From positions 992,001 through 1,056,000 of the forward strand of contig JAGPYM010000004.1 of the NCBI GenBank assembly GCA_020736575.1: DNA of 64,000 nt, in the 5' to 3' direction. Below the pieces are notes generated by a model. It saw only the letters and a list, made by a program, of their open reading frames with translations. It was not told the origin of the DNA and ran no database searches. Within the stretch, counting starts at the first letter, position 1. The number at the start of each line of letters is the position of its first letter. The position numbers and the translations under genes were made by a program. Below, piece after piece: positions 45,809-55,759 of this stretch. This DNA is from Thelonectria olida. Lineage: Eukaryota; Ascomycota; Sordariomycetes; Hypocreales; Nectriaceae.

Positions 45809-47141
45809 TCAAACATTCCCAAACTTCTCTGCTACATGGTAAGCACCACCGCCCTTACCAAACATGTTCCTCAAATCATCGGCCAGTTCCTTCGGCCTCT
45901 CATGCGCAGCAAAATGACCGCCGTCTGGATGGACCGACTCGAAGACGACGGGTCCAAGAGTTCTGCCCCATGTCTTTGGAGGCACGACGAGATCCTTGGG
46001 GAAATACGAGAGACCGAGCTCGACGCCGGGTACGTAGTCCAAGACTTTGCCTTCCTGCTCGGGGTTCCCATGCTTCGTCTCGTAGTAGATTCGAACGCTG
46101 GCTTCTGGGCCGGCCTTTGAGAACTGGTAGAGGGAAACCCACGTCAGGATCTCGTCGTCGGTCCAGGGGTAGTCGTCCGACCAGTCGTGCAGTTTTTCGT
46201 AGATCCATGCCAACAAGGCGACGGGCGAATCGGCCAGCGCGAACCCGAGTGTCGATGGCTTCGTGCTCTGCAGGAGGTTGTACCCAAACCCTTCGTTTCT
46301 GAACCAGCTGGACCGAGCGAGGCCGGCCTTTTCTGATGCCTCATACGGGAGGACGGCGTGCTTCAGGTATTGCCAGGGCGTGGCGAGAGCCGTGGGCGGT
46401 TTATGGACGCGGACAAAGTTCAAGTGCGAAGCCAGCACGTTTTGAGGGTATTTGACACCGAGCATGCGCGTTATGGCGAAGCCCCAATCGCCTCCTTGAG
46501 TGACTATCGAGATGTTAGCGACAGAAGAATGTCTGTAGCGAATGGGGCTGATCAGCACGTACCGTATTTCGGGTAGTTGAGATTGAGCATGACCTTGTGC
46601 AGTGCTTCTGCGTACTGCGGAATGCTGAAGCCTCTCTTCTTCACGCCGTCGGAAAAGGCGTAGTTGGGCAGCGATGGCGCCACGAGGTGAAATGATGGTC
46701 CGCCGGCAGAAGCAGTGAGCAGAGGAATGAGTTTGAGCGCTTCGATGAAGCTGCCAGGCCCTTGCAGTTTGTTAGTATACTGAAGTGTCGAGTAGGGGAG
46801 CGGCCACGTCGCTTACAGCCGTGACAGAACAACAACGGAATGCTGTTTGGATTGCTGTTCCGCTGGTGCACAAAATGCACCGCAATCTCGCCAAAGCCTT
46901 CTACGACGACATTTGTCGTGAACTGGGGCACCTGGTTGAGCTTCGCCTCTTGAGCGCGCCAGTCGAAGCCATCTTTCCAGTAGTTGGCCAGCCGCTTGAC
47001 GTCGCTGAGCGTCGCGCCATAGTCCCAGTCGTCGGAAAAGTTGACTTCATCTGGAAATGTCGCCGTCGCAAGTCTGTCCTTGACCGACTGGATGAGGTTG
47101 TCGGGGATGTTGATCTGGAAGGGCTGGACGTTATCGGCCAT
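45809..47141 (-). CDS. Epoxide hydrolase-like alpha/beta hydrolase
   Basis: Enzyme of the microsomal/juvenile-hormone epoxide hydrolase group (EHN N-terminal domain plus alpha/beta hydrolase fold). Exons: 47141-46817, 46760-46563 and 46503-45809, giving 405 aa. The N-terminal EHN part ([18 protein letters not shown], then [17 protein letters not shown]) is intact. The oxyanion motif is HGWPGS (107-112), the nucleophile is Asp180 in GGDWG, and the catalytic His371 lies in [11 protein letters not shown]. Such enzymes add water to epoxides in detoxification or natural-product tailoring. There is no clear N-terminal membrane anchor, so it is probably soluble. It is tandem with the SDR and aspartic protease genes. 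Confidence 0.9.
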
Positions 47142-47217
47142 GATGAAGGGAGATTGACATGTATGATTAATCAAGGAGTTCTTAAAGAGAGACGCCTACG
47201 ACATGAGGAATCAACTA

Positions 47218-47243
47218 ATATATATATATATATTCATATATAT
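47218..47243. repeat. (AT)n microsatellite
   Basis: Almost pure alternating AT with one tcata interruption, 77-102 bp upstream of the epoxide hydrolase start codon. Confidence 0.85.
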
Positions 47244-47500
47244 TGCTTGATCATGACGTGATTCTCCAATTCTCTCTCCGCACTTATAAATCCATCACGC
47301 ATCCAACCCTTCATTGCTCATCGCAAAGGGCGTATTGACATCTCTACGCGGGAATGACGTACGCTAATTGGCTTACACCGACCAGGGTTGGCCAATGTTC
47401 TTGTCGATCGTCTGCAAAATAAGGGTATTTCCACTTGGGGGTTTGAGGGGCAATGTAACACGGTTAGTAATTAAGTTGTACGTGTGTTGTGACGTACGTG

Positions 47501-47502
<2 letters not shown>

Positions 47503-47534
<32 letters not shown>
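47503..47534. repeat. (TGA)n microsatellite, about 10.7 units
   Basis: Uninterrupted TGA repeat, followed by an imperfect copy. A shorter related tract lies at 49126-49148 upstream of the protease. Confidence 0.9.
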
Positions 47535-47853
47535 GTGATATGTCGCAACCGACAGGAACTTGAGGAAAAGACGAGCATGAAGCATTAGTCTGCTTCCTTC
47601 GTGACTCGTCTTTCAGATATGTGGTTGCATTCCAGCGAAACAACTCCTATCAGGACAAACAGGCACCATCAGGACGGCAATAGCACGCAAGAGAGATAAC
47701 ATATATATTCATAGAAATAGGAACTAAATCACAAGACCTAGGCGCTGAGCTCTCATCAAGAGCACTATGTACCGTTGCAAGCAGTAGCGAGCAATCCTTT
47801 CAGCGCTCAAGGCCGCATCGGCCAACATCATCAAACATCCAAATACCTCTCAC

Positions 47854-49077
47854 TTAAAGGCTCTTGGAAGCCCAGCCCAAGCGCGTGTTTCCGCCGTCAA
47901 AGACAACGAAAGCAGCCTTCAGAGCAATATCGCCATAGATGTTGACACCAATATCATCGCTGGACTGCAGACCGCCGAAGCATGTCGACGAGCCCTCCGA
48001 GATGGGAGAGTAGTTGAGGTACGACGCGGGAATGGTAATCTTGGTGCTGCCGACGAGGAAGCTGAAGGATGGCAGCGTCGCGCTGCACGAGAAGACGTAG
48101 CCGCCGACAGAGTTGTTCAGCCTCGCGCCAGAGACCTTGGCATAGTACGCCTTGACGACGCTGCTGGGGAGGAGAAGGAGAGTGGTGCCGGTGTCGGCGA
48201 TGCCGTCGATGGAAGTGCGCACAGTCGAGCCAGAGCCAACGGCGTAGCCGGGAGAAACAAACTCCCACCAGCCGTTGGAGCTGTCGACGCTGGTGTAAGT
48301 GATGCTGCCCGTGTAGGCCGAGGTGTCGATGTAGCCAAAGTTGTACTTTCCGGGGGCGTTGTGCTTCAGGTCGGCAGTGAAGACGGGCGAGTCCAGAGTG
48401 GACAGGGCGTTGTCGAAGAAGGTCTTCTGCTTCTTGGGCGTAACAGTGTTGATGGAGCTGAAGCCCAGTCCCAAGAGGCCATCGAGGTCAGACTCGGACG
48501 TGAAGGAGCTGGAGACGCTCTTGGCAGCCTCAACGGCTTGCGCGGACACGGTCAGGCCACCGACGGTGACCTTGTCCGTCCAGACATCTCCGGAAGACGA
48601 GCTGCCGTCTCCGTACTGGATGGACCATGTGGCGCCAGTCACCTTCTTGGAGGTGCTGCTCTTGGAAGGACTGTACAGGGTCTGGCCGTTGACCTGGCTC
48701 GACGAGGTCTCCGTGCTGAAGACCCAGAGGTCGGACGAGCCGGTATCAAAGTCCAGAGTCAAGGTCTGAGCGGGAGTTCCGATCTGCACGGGAGTGAGCC
48801 ACTCGCTGTCGCTCTCGACGGGCGTGGTGGTGGCGCTGCCCTCAGAACGGCGACGGTTGAAGCCGCTGATGGTCTCCTCGAGCGCCTTGGGAAGGGGGAC
48901 GCCATACTTGTTGTAGGCCTTGGCGAGAGCGAGGGAGCCGTTGCGGATGAACTTTGTGTTCTTGACCTGCTCGACAGTGAAGTTCTTCTTCGGGGTAGAA
49001 GACGAAGCCGGGGCGCCGGTGACGATGGCCGCGAACGTCAGACTGGCGAAGAGGAGGGAGTTCAGAGAGCAATGCAT
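47854..49077 (-). CDS. Secreted aspartic protease (pepsin family A1)
   Basis: Extracellular acid endopeptidase. A single exon of 407 aa. The N-terminus (residues 1-21) is a hydrophobic signal peptide, followed by a propeptide with basic and RRR stretches near residues 75-77. The first catalytic motif is DFDTGSSDLWVF (Asp111), the flap is QYGDGSSSSGD with Tyr155, and the second catalytic motif is IADTGTTLLLL (Asp295). The ending VFDGGNTRLGWASKSL is typical of fungal aspergillopepsin/trichodermapepsin-type enzymes. No GPI or membrane anchor is visible. An upstream in-frame TTG is not a likely start; ATG at 49077 directly precedes the signal peptide. A TGA-repeat lies about 50 bp upstream. Confidence 0.95.
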   Translation of the reverse strand: MHCSLNSLLFASLTFAAIVTGAPASSSTPKKNFTVEQVKNTKFIRNGSLALAKAYNKYGVPLPKALEETISGFNRRRSEGSATTTPVESDSEWLTPVQIGTPAQTLTLDFDTGSSDLWVFSTETSSSQVNGQTLYSPSKSSTSKKVTGATWSIQYGDGSSSSGDVWTDKVTVGGLTVSAQAVEAAKSVSSSFTSESDLDGLLGLGFSSINTVTPKKQKTFFDNALSTLDSPVFTADLKHNAPGKYNFGYIDTSAYTGSITYTSVDSSNGWWEFVSPGYAVGSGSTVRTSIDGIADTGTTLLLLPSSVVKAYYAKVSGARLNNSVGGYVFSCSATLPSFSFLVGSTKITIPASYLNYSPISEGSSTCFGGLQSSDDIGVNIYGDIALKAAFVVFDGGNTRLGWASKSL

Positions 49078-49125
49078 GGTGAAGATGGTGATCAAGAGAG
49101 CCAAGAGGAGTAGACAGTTGAGAAG

Positions 49126-49148
49126 TGATGATGATGATGATGGTGATG
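49126..49148. repeat. TGA trinucleotide tract in the protease leader
   Basis: About seven TGA units with one TGG, 49-71 bp upstream of the aspartic protease start codon. Confidence 0.8.
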
Positions 49149-50809
49149 ATAGAGTTGATATCGAGCAACTCGCCGCCTGCCTTTATACTTCCCCTCGAAG
49201 CATCCCGGAGCCCGCAATAGTCGAACCCATTCCGCCATTCCGTTCGATACGCTCGATATCCAAAGTTGAAGTCGTCGTTCGGCACTCGAGAGCCGTTCAC
49301 CTTCCAAGAAGAGGTTTACTTTCCAAGAGGAGCCTGTCCTTCTCAAAAGTTCGTGATCGGCCCTCACCTATGTCCGAGGTTCCCTTGGCTGCTCCAGCTC
49401 AATGGTCGCCAAGATGCCAAGCTGCCTTCCCGTCTTGGCAGATGAGGTGCTCTAGCCCCCGGAAGAAAGGGCCAGTGAAATCTGCCAAGTGATATCGCCA
49501 TCGTGAAGGCTCGGCCTCTCCCAAAGAAGGCCTATCCCTACTGCGTTTCTAACTCACAGCTGATGATCCTAGCTTCTTATCCGAACCTTCCTAAGCTAAA
49601 CGGCAATAGAGCCTTAACCTATAAGGTTATCTCATACCTTAGGCTTCGGGATAAGGCCTTTAATTTTGAGAGTAGCCAATAGAATATAGCACTGCAAAGT
49701 ATGACGACGGGCAAAGACTAAGGCTTTCTCGGTGCACATCTCCCGAGCCTGCCTTCTTGCGTGCTTTGCTCTTCGAACTTTTGTAGTTTCGACTCCCCAT
49801 ATTCCGGGAAACCGGCAGTCTCACGGCATTCAAGAGATGCTCATATGGCCCGACTAGTACTATTCCTTCGCGCTCCCGTACTGGCACCTACCCAACAAGG
49901 CAATGCACCCGCGACGGACCTAAGCAACGATCGGATCTGGCCCTGATATGTTAAGCTTTTGCCAAGTCGATGCAAGGCGGTTAGTTCGGGACTCGGCAGT
50001 TTCCTGAATCCTTCGGGGAGGGGATCAATGAGTGAGGAGGGGGGGATGATTTGCGACAGATGGGAGCCCCGTCGCGACATCGCTTGCTTACTTGCTTGCA
50101 CACGTGGTTTTGAGCACCTCATAGGTCATGTCGTCTAAATAAGTTCCTACAAGAGAAGCTCCTACACCTAGCCTAGCGTCGAGCGGAAGGAGTTCTCGAA
50201 GAGGCATATCAGCGGGAAGATCCTCTGGACTATGTGGTCGTGTGGGCTTGGCTGTCCCCCTGGTCGGACCTTTGATGAGCTGATCGTAGCCTCGAATTGT
50301 ATCGCATAGAGACTCTTCGGTACTTTACCCAAGATGGAAAATATTCCAGCTATTTGGTCCTTGCTTTGCCAAGTTGCCAAGGCATGCAATATTGACTGTT
50401 GAGTGAGCATCGTCTGCCTCGCCAAGCCAGACCGAACAAAAGGCCTCAGCTATACTCAACCGCGGCTCCCATACAAAGACTCCATCAAGATAAGAACAAG
50501 ACAAAACGAGTAAGCGAGGAGCGCATGCAGCAGTCTCATCAAGCTTCCCCTTTAATAGGTGATTGCCAAAAGTTCCCTGGGAGGTTCTATCTCGACGGAA
50601 TGATTGGACAGGATCCATTCTCGCTCTTCGCACTTGATACGAGATCATGCCATTTCGGGCCTAATCTGGACCCCTGCGAAGGATGGTAATGGCAGCATTC
50701 CCGGAGGGCCTTTTGCAGCATAGGTTCATGAGACCGCTGATCCCCCTGCAACTGTTCTAGAACCGTTTCTAGATGCTGCCGAAATAGTAGAACGTTGGGC
50801 TTAGGATAG

Positions 50810-50838
50810 GTTGTTGTTGTCGTTGTTGTCGTTGTTGT
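50810..50838. repeat. TTG/TCG trinucleotide tract
   Basis: Imperfect TTG repeat interrupted by cgttg units. No gene covers it. Confidence 0.75.
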
Positions 50839-51986
50839 AGCCAGTGTTCTACGAATACGCGGCGGGAGCTGTGATGAGCTCTACGAGCACTGGACTGACC
50901 AGCACATGGAACGCAGCAGCAGCACCAGTTAGCACCAGTTTGCACCAGCAGCACTGTGAGGCATCCGAAGGGCAAAGTGCAAGAGGGCATTCGTCTTGAA
51001 GGAGCAGTGGGAGTAGTCAAACCATGCTTTGGTTGGGTGCACAGCAACCTAGAGACTCTATGCTCTCTCAGATTAAAGGGAGAGGGGACATCAAATCTAC
51101 CATATTTCGATCGGATACCGGCTCGGATGGGCGACTCGGAGCTGGACCCGCAGTCCGGAGGTGTAGAGGAAGGGCATCGGCCCCGTTCCCGGGGTACTGG
51201 CTGCCGCTTCTCGGTGTTCCTACTGCGATGACACGAATACGTAGCTCCGTGCCGTCCGGCAGCTTGGCTCATCTCCGTCTGGACTCAACGCATGTGACAT
51301 TGCATCACGAATAAGTGCGGTGAATGTCGTGATTGAACCAAAGTTCTTGGCAGCTGATGGCACTCGAATGAATGCTGTAAAAAAGGCAGGTCGTGTTGGT
51401 TGGCTTATTCGCATTCAGGAATTTGCAGTATCCGTAGTCAGTAGCAAGAAGTGCGTGTCCTGTGGCTCATCAGTCGCCGTCTCCCATCTGTTCTCTTCTG
51501 AAAAGCGGCAGCCGGAATGCAAATGGCCGCCGACGGATCGGCACTCGGAGCAGCAGAGCACGCAAGAGAGGTGAAAATTGGTGGCGGGGCTCCATCGGCC
51601 CCTCGGCATCGGTCCCTCGGCCACCGCCTCCCCATTCGATGGTGATGGCGTGCTTTTGGCCTTGTCTAAAAGAGGCAGCGCCCCGTCAAGAGATAATCCG
51701 AACAAGAGATGACGAGCTGCACATTTCTTCTTCTTTGCAATGCTTTTCTCACTTCGACTCACATCTGCGGGGCTGTTGCCTTGTTGGCTCTCAACATGTT
51801 TCCTTGCTTCTACCGCTATCCTGAAGGTGCAAATCTGCTATCCTATACTGCAACACGCTGCCAGATCCTAATGTCCTGGGAACAACACAAATTTCGACAA
51901 ACAGAGGAAGCCATTCTTGGCATTGAAACATGCAAAACGCTCAACTACCCAAAAAGTCATGTCTCATCAACAAACCTCAGGCCCAA

Positions 51987-52757
51987 CTACTCCTTGAGCA
52001 GCCTCCCATAGGCCGAGTAGTAATGACAACCAGAAACATGGCTCTTTCTTCCAGTCTTTTCATCAAAGATGTGGCACCCCTTCTTGGCTACGTTGGGCGG
52101 AGTATACACTGCAGAGTTGCGTGTTAGTTGCGAGACAAGTGTCTGTGACTAGGGGGTTCCTACAGTGTAGGGAGACAGCAAAGTCGCCACCCTGATTGGT
52201 CACTCGGTGGAGACCTAGCTCGTCGGCCATATAGGCGACAGCATTTTCCTCATACGTCTTGTCTGATATAACCCTCAATGGTCCGTCCCCCTCCTTTTTA
52301 GGAAACGCATATCGAGTCTCGGTGAGGTCTCCTCGCAGGATCTTCATCAGGCAATGGGCGTTGCCGTGGTCGTGGATCGGGCTCCCCTTTCCAGGAGACC
52401 AAACAAGGACGAGCTGTTGTACACGTGCTGTCAGTCTATGTTGCACTAGGTCGAGTTGACCTGCACAAGACGTACCAAGTTACTCTTGCCGTTGCCATCA
52501 TCAACTAGGTTCCTAGTATACCCGCGGCTGGCGTCGCCGAAGGCATACTTGGACCACCGGTTGTCGGAACCATCATAGTCTGCCATCAGACTAGTTAGGA
52601 AGTCGACGTCGACATCGTCGCAGGTCAGGCCAGACGATGGACCAAGGGCCGCCTTCAAGTCCGAGACGAGTTTCTCGAACCGATCTTGACGGAACAATGC
52701 CGCCCTGGGAGAGGCATCGAGTGTAAGAGGGCTGCTGGTGACGATGCTAACAGTCAT
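51987..52757 (-). CDS. cdo1: Cysteine dioxygenase
   Basis: Cytosolic Fe(II) enzyme that oxidises L-cysteine to cysteine sulfinate, from which sulfite is then released. Exons: 52757-52476, 52413-52164 and 52108-51987, giving 217 aa. The cupin iron ligands are His108 and His110 (SPIHDHGN) and His163 (LGLHRV). Cys115 and Tyr179 (SLHLYTPP) match the pair that forms the thioether cofactor in mammalian CDO. N-terminal DLKAALGP and the tail VSGCHYYSAYG are also typical. The 62- and 55-nt introns are ordinary. The gene is divergent from a sulfite efflux pump, the next step for its product. Confidence 0.95.
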
Positions 52758-53802
52758 GCTGGGCGTTGTAGGAAGCTTGGTTGATGGAATACGATTCGAT
52801 GGGATACAACTTGATGGTGGTTCTTTGTCGACATAGGTTTGGGGATGGAAGGGACGAGACGCCGACTGAACTCGAAGTTGCGGAGATGGGAGCGGGGGCC
52901 GTTGACGACGACTTGCGCGGCCATGCTATCGCTGCCACATCAACTCCCTGCCGTCGGTCAGGACCGGGACAGACACAGCGGCGGATAGTAGCACCGACGT
53001 CAGGTGGTGGGTCGCTGATTGATACCGACACGATTTGAGGGCATGCATTGGATAGAGCAAAGGGTCTGGTGAGCGTGGTTGGCGCATCTGGTTGGACGCG
53101 GGGACGCTAAAAGGATGTTGAGCAGAGAAGGATGTTGCTTTGACATGGAGTCGATTGTCGATTCTCGTGGCGCATGGTTATCGCAGGGGATGAGATACCT
53201 GCCGGCCTGACTAGGTAGGTACGGAGGTAGAGGGGGTTTGCCGCGACGGTAAGTATCAACGGGGGTTAGGGACACTGCGCAATGAAGTGGAAGAAAGCGA
53301 TACGACTCCCAGGCTGCAACCGATTAATCGATAAGTTGGCCTTTCTTTAGTTTTGGGGTGGATCAACAATTGTTAGAGCCATTTGGGGATCCATCATCGC
53401 ATGTACAAAGTACCTTCTTACTTTGTACGTAAGGCAATTGCTAGCCCAGCATTTCCTTCCCCCGTTCCGCCTCCATCGCTTAATAAATCGGACGGGCCGG
53501 GGCCGCCACGAACAATTCGGCCTTGGGCCGGATCTCGGGAGGGCTCGAGTTTTCTTCGATGGCCCGATTTGCCTCCCTTTGGCATGTGGTATAATGCCAT
53601 ATTTTCTGCTTTCAATGTCGGATCAGTTGTGCCGATTACTCAGTCAAAGATGCTCTCGCTATTTGTTTCTTGATCAGCTGAGCCTTTGCCTCTCGTCTCC
53701 TCCATCATCACATCTTCACACAGCGTGGCCATCTCACTTACTTGACGCACCGCACTCTATTACATCACATTTCTCACTGCCCTCCACTTGCCATCGATCG
53801 TC
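52758..53802. promoter_or_regulatory. Divergent control region, cysteine dioxygenase / sulfite pump
   Basis: 1045 bp between the two start codons. No gene is recognised. CGATAA elements (GATA-factor-type cores) lie at 53178-53183 (minus) and 53329-53334 (plus). An inverted repeat GGCAT-8-ATGCC is at 53581-53598. Binding is inference. Confidence 0.55.
53581..53598. repeat. Inverted repeat GGCAT-8-ATGCC in the cdo1/ssu1 control region
   Basis: Two perfect 5-bp arms with an 8-bp centre, 205 bp before the sulfite pump start codon. The outer bases extend a loose symmetry. It could bind a dimeric bZIP regulator of sulfur metabolism; this is not shown. Confidence 0.4.
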
Positions 53803-55224
53803 ATGTCTGACAGAACGTCCGCTCCGTCCTCCAACGGTGCACCAGCGTGTGACAGTTCGTCTTCTCCTCAACCATGCCAAAACTCGCTTCCTTGCAAGGA
53901 GAATGTCGGCTGGCGTCGGGTTGTGCGGAATTTCACTCCGTCGTAAGTTGGCAACCAATCATCACAACTCCCGTCTGAGTGGGAGTGTGACCCAATCTGA
54001 CTAACAAATGCAGATGGTTCGCAGTCAACATGGGGACGGGCATCGTCTCAATTCTGATCCACAACCTCCCATACAACGCAGATTGGCTGCGATACATCTC
54101 TTACGTCTTCTTTGCGCTGAACACTGTCCTCTTTGTCATCTTCTTCGGCATTTCAGTCGCTCGCTATGCTTTGTATCCCGAGATCTGGGGGGCCATGATT
54201 GCCCATCCTGGACAGTCTCTATTTCTAGGATGCTTTCCCATGGCCTTTGCCAGTAAGTGCCTCCAGACTTAGTTCGAGAAAACGAGAGAGGCTGACGTGA
54301 GAACACTCAGCAATCATTAATATGATGGTGCTCTGCTGTGAACAATGGGGTCCTGGATTCATCTATCTAGCCTGGGCATTTTGGTGGATTGATGTGCTGC
54401 TGTCTATTGCGACTTGCATCACCATGCCCTTCATTGTCATGGCCCGCCACCGACCCGGCCTCGGCAACATCACCGCCGCTCTACTCCTTCCAATTGTGCC
54501 CGCGGTAGTTGCCGCTGCTTCGGGAGGCATCGTGGCTGATGCGCTGCCCGATCGAAACCATGCCATGACCACAGTCATCACGTCCTACGTGCTATGGGGT
54601 ATTGGCGAGTGCTTCTCGGCCTGTGTACTGGCGCTGTATTTCCACCGCCTCACCATTCACTCCATCCCGCCGAGGGAGGTTATTGTCTCCGTCTTTCTGC
54701 CCATTGGACCTCTAGGTCAGGGAGGATACGGCATTCAGCAGCTCGGAAAGGTAGCCACGAAGCTGCTCCCCGAGACCAGCGCCTTTGGGTCCCTTGGCGT
54801 TCGCGGCGGGGAGATTCTCTTTGTCTTGGGAGTTTTCCTGGGGATCATGATGTGGGGATTCGCCCTGGTCTGGCTCTCGTTCGCTCTCATCAGCATCGTC
54901 ACGATGCAGAACTTTCCATTTAACATGGGCTGGTGGGGATTCACCTTCCCCTTGGGCGTGCTCGCAACATGCACGAATGCCTTGGCCGAGAACCTCGATA
55001 GTGACTTTTTCAAGGTGTCTACCATGGTAAGTGGGCATTGTCCTTCAAGTCTCGCCACAAAACTAATCAACTATTAGATTCTTTCCCTCTCGGTCCTGCT
55101 CTTGTGGATTGTCGTCGCTACTAGAACGATCAAACTTGTTATTACAGGCGAGATGTTCTACGCGCCATGTCTGAAGGATTTGAGAGAAAAGTCGCAGGCT
55201 GCAGGAAGCGACAGACGAGTCTAG
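53803..55224 (+). CDS. ssu1: Ssu1-type sulfite efflux pump (TDT family)
   Basis: Plasma-membrane transporter of the tellurite-resistance/dicarboxylate (TDT) family that exports sulfite. Exons: 53803-53942, 54014-54252, 54311-55026 and 55078-55224, giving 413 aa. A Ser/Pro/Cys-rich cytosolic N-terminus (about 45 residues) is followed by NFTPSWFAVNMGTGIVSIL, the TDT entry motif, and about ten hydrophobic helices. Conserved parts include GGIVADAL, PPREVIVSVFLPIGPLGQGGYGIQQLG and NMGWWGFTFPLGV, all as in yeast Ssu1. The C-terminal tail is short and basic. Its divergent neighbour is cysteine dioxygenase, so the pair encodes production and export of sulfite. Confidence 0.95.
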
Positions 55225-55759
55225 GCAAATCTCTGTCCATTCTCCAAGCTAAAAAGACGACGCTTGTCTCTTTTCGATCTCCATTGTATTTTGACTTTGT
55301 CCATTAGACGTCGCATGAACTCTCCACAGCAAGCATTAAAGCACCTGAGCATTCAACATTAGCGATTTTGTATTCGGTTCAATAGACGAGGTGGTTAATA
55401 CACGTTTCCTGAATTATATCAATTCAAGGAATATCAATATGAATTTCTCCTAATAATCTTATGACCATCTAAATCACTTTGAGAGACGCAACGGAATGCA
55501 CTGGGCAGCTTCTTCTCCAAGGACGTTTCGCGGTGGCGGCTCGGTGATCAAATGGCCGCGATTCAATTGGCGATGGGCGATGACGAACAGGAGGGTAAGC
55601 TGGTCAACCCCCACTAAAATTATCCGTGGCGGGGCAAAATGGCTTTTCCCCCAGACGCAGCGCACCCAGACAAATCATTGAACATTGTTCAACGGCGCAA
55701 AACGCTTCGATCTGGTTTTCGTGCTGCAGTGCGACCGCCGCAGCAAGAGCATGCCCGAG
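55225..55759. other. Intergenic, ssu1 / tyw1 (tandem)
   Basis: 535 bp, AT-rich in its first 250 bp, holding the ssu1 3' end and the TYW1 promoter. No gene is recognised. Confidence 0.55.

Larger units (their letters stand above)
47142..47853. other. Intergenic region with microsatellites
   Basis: 712 bp between the epoxide hydrolase start and the aspartic protease stop. Holds an AT-repeat (47218-47243) near the hydrolase start and a TGA-repeat (47503-47534). No gene is seen. Confidence 0.55.
49078..51986. other. 2.9-kb gene-poor region upstream of the protease
   Basis: Holds the protease promoter and the 3' region of the cysteine dioxygenase gene. No coding gene is recognised. A TGA tract (49126-49148), an AT-rich patch with short inverted repeats (49560-49690) and a TTG/TCG tract (50810-50838) are visible. 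Short frames on both strands (up to about 167 codons at 50769-51272, minus) show no motif and overlap one another. Confidence 0.45.

Noticed and set aside
48361..49113. 250-codon open frame on plus antisense to the aspartic protease
   Set aside because: The minus frame has both catalytic aspartates and a signal peptide, so the plus frame is a shadow.
50769..51272. 167-codon minus-strand frame in the gap beside cdo1
   Set aside because: Rich in Ser, Arg and Pro with no motif and overlapped by plus-strand frames of similar length; probably chance.
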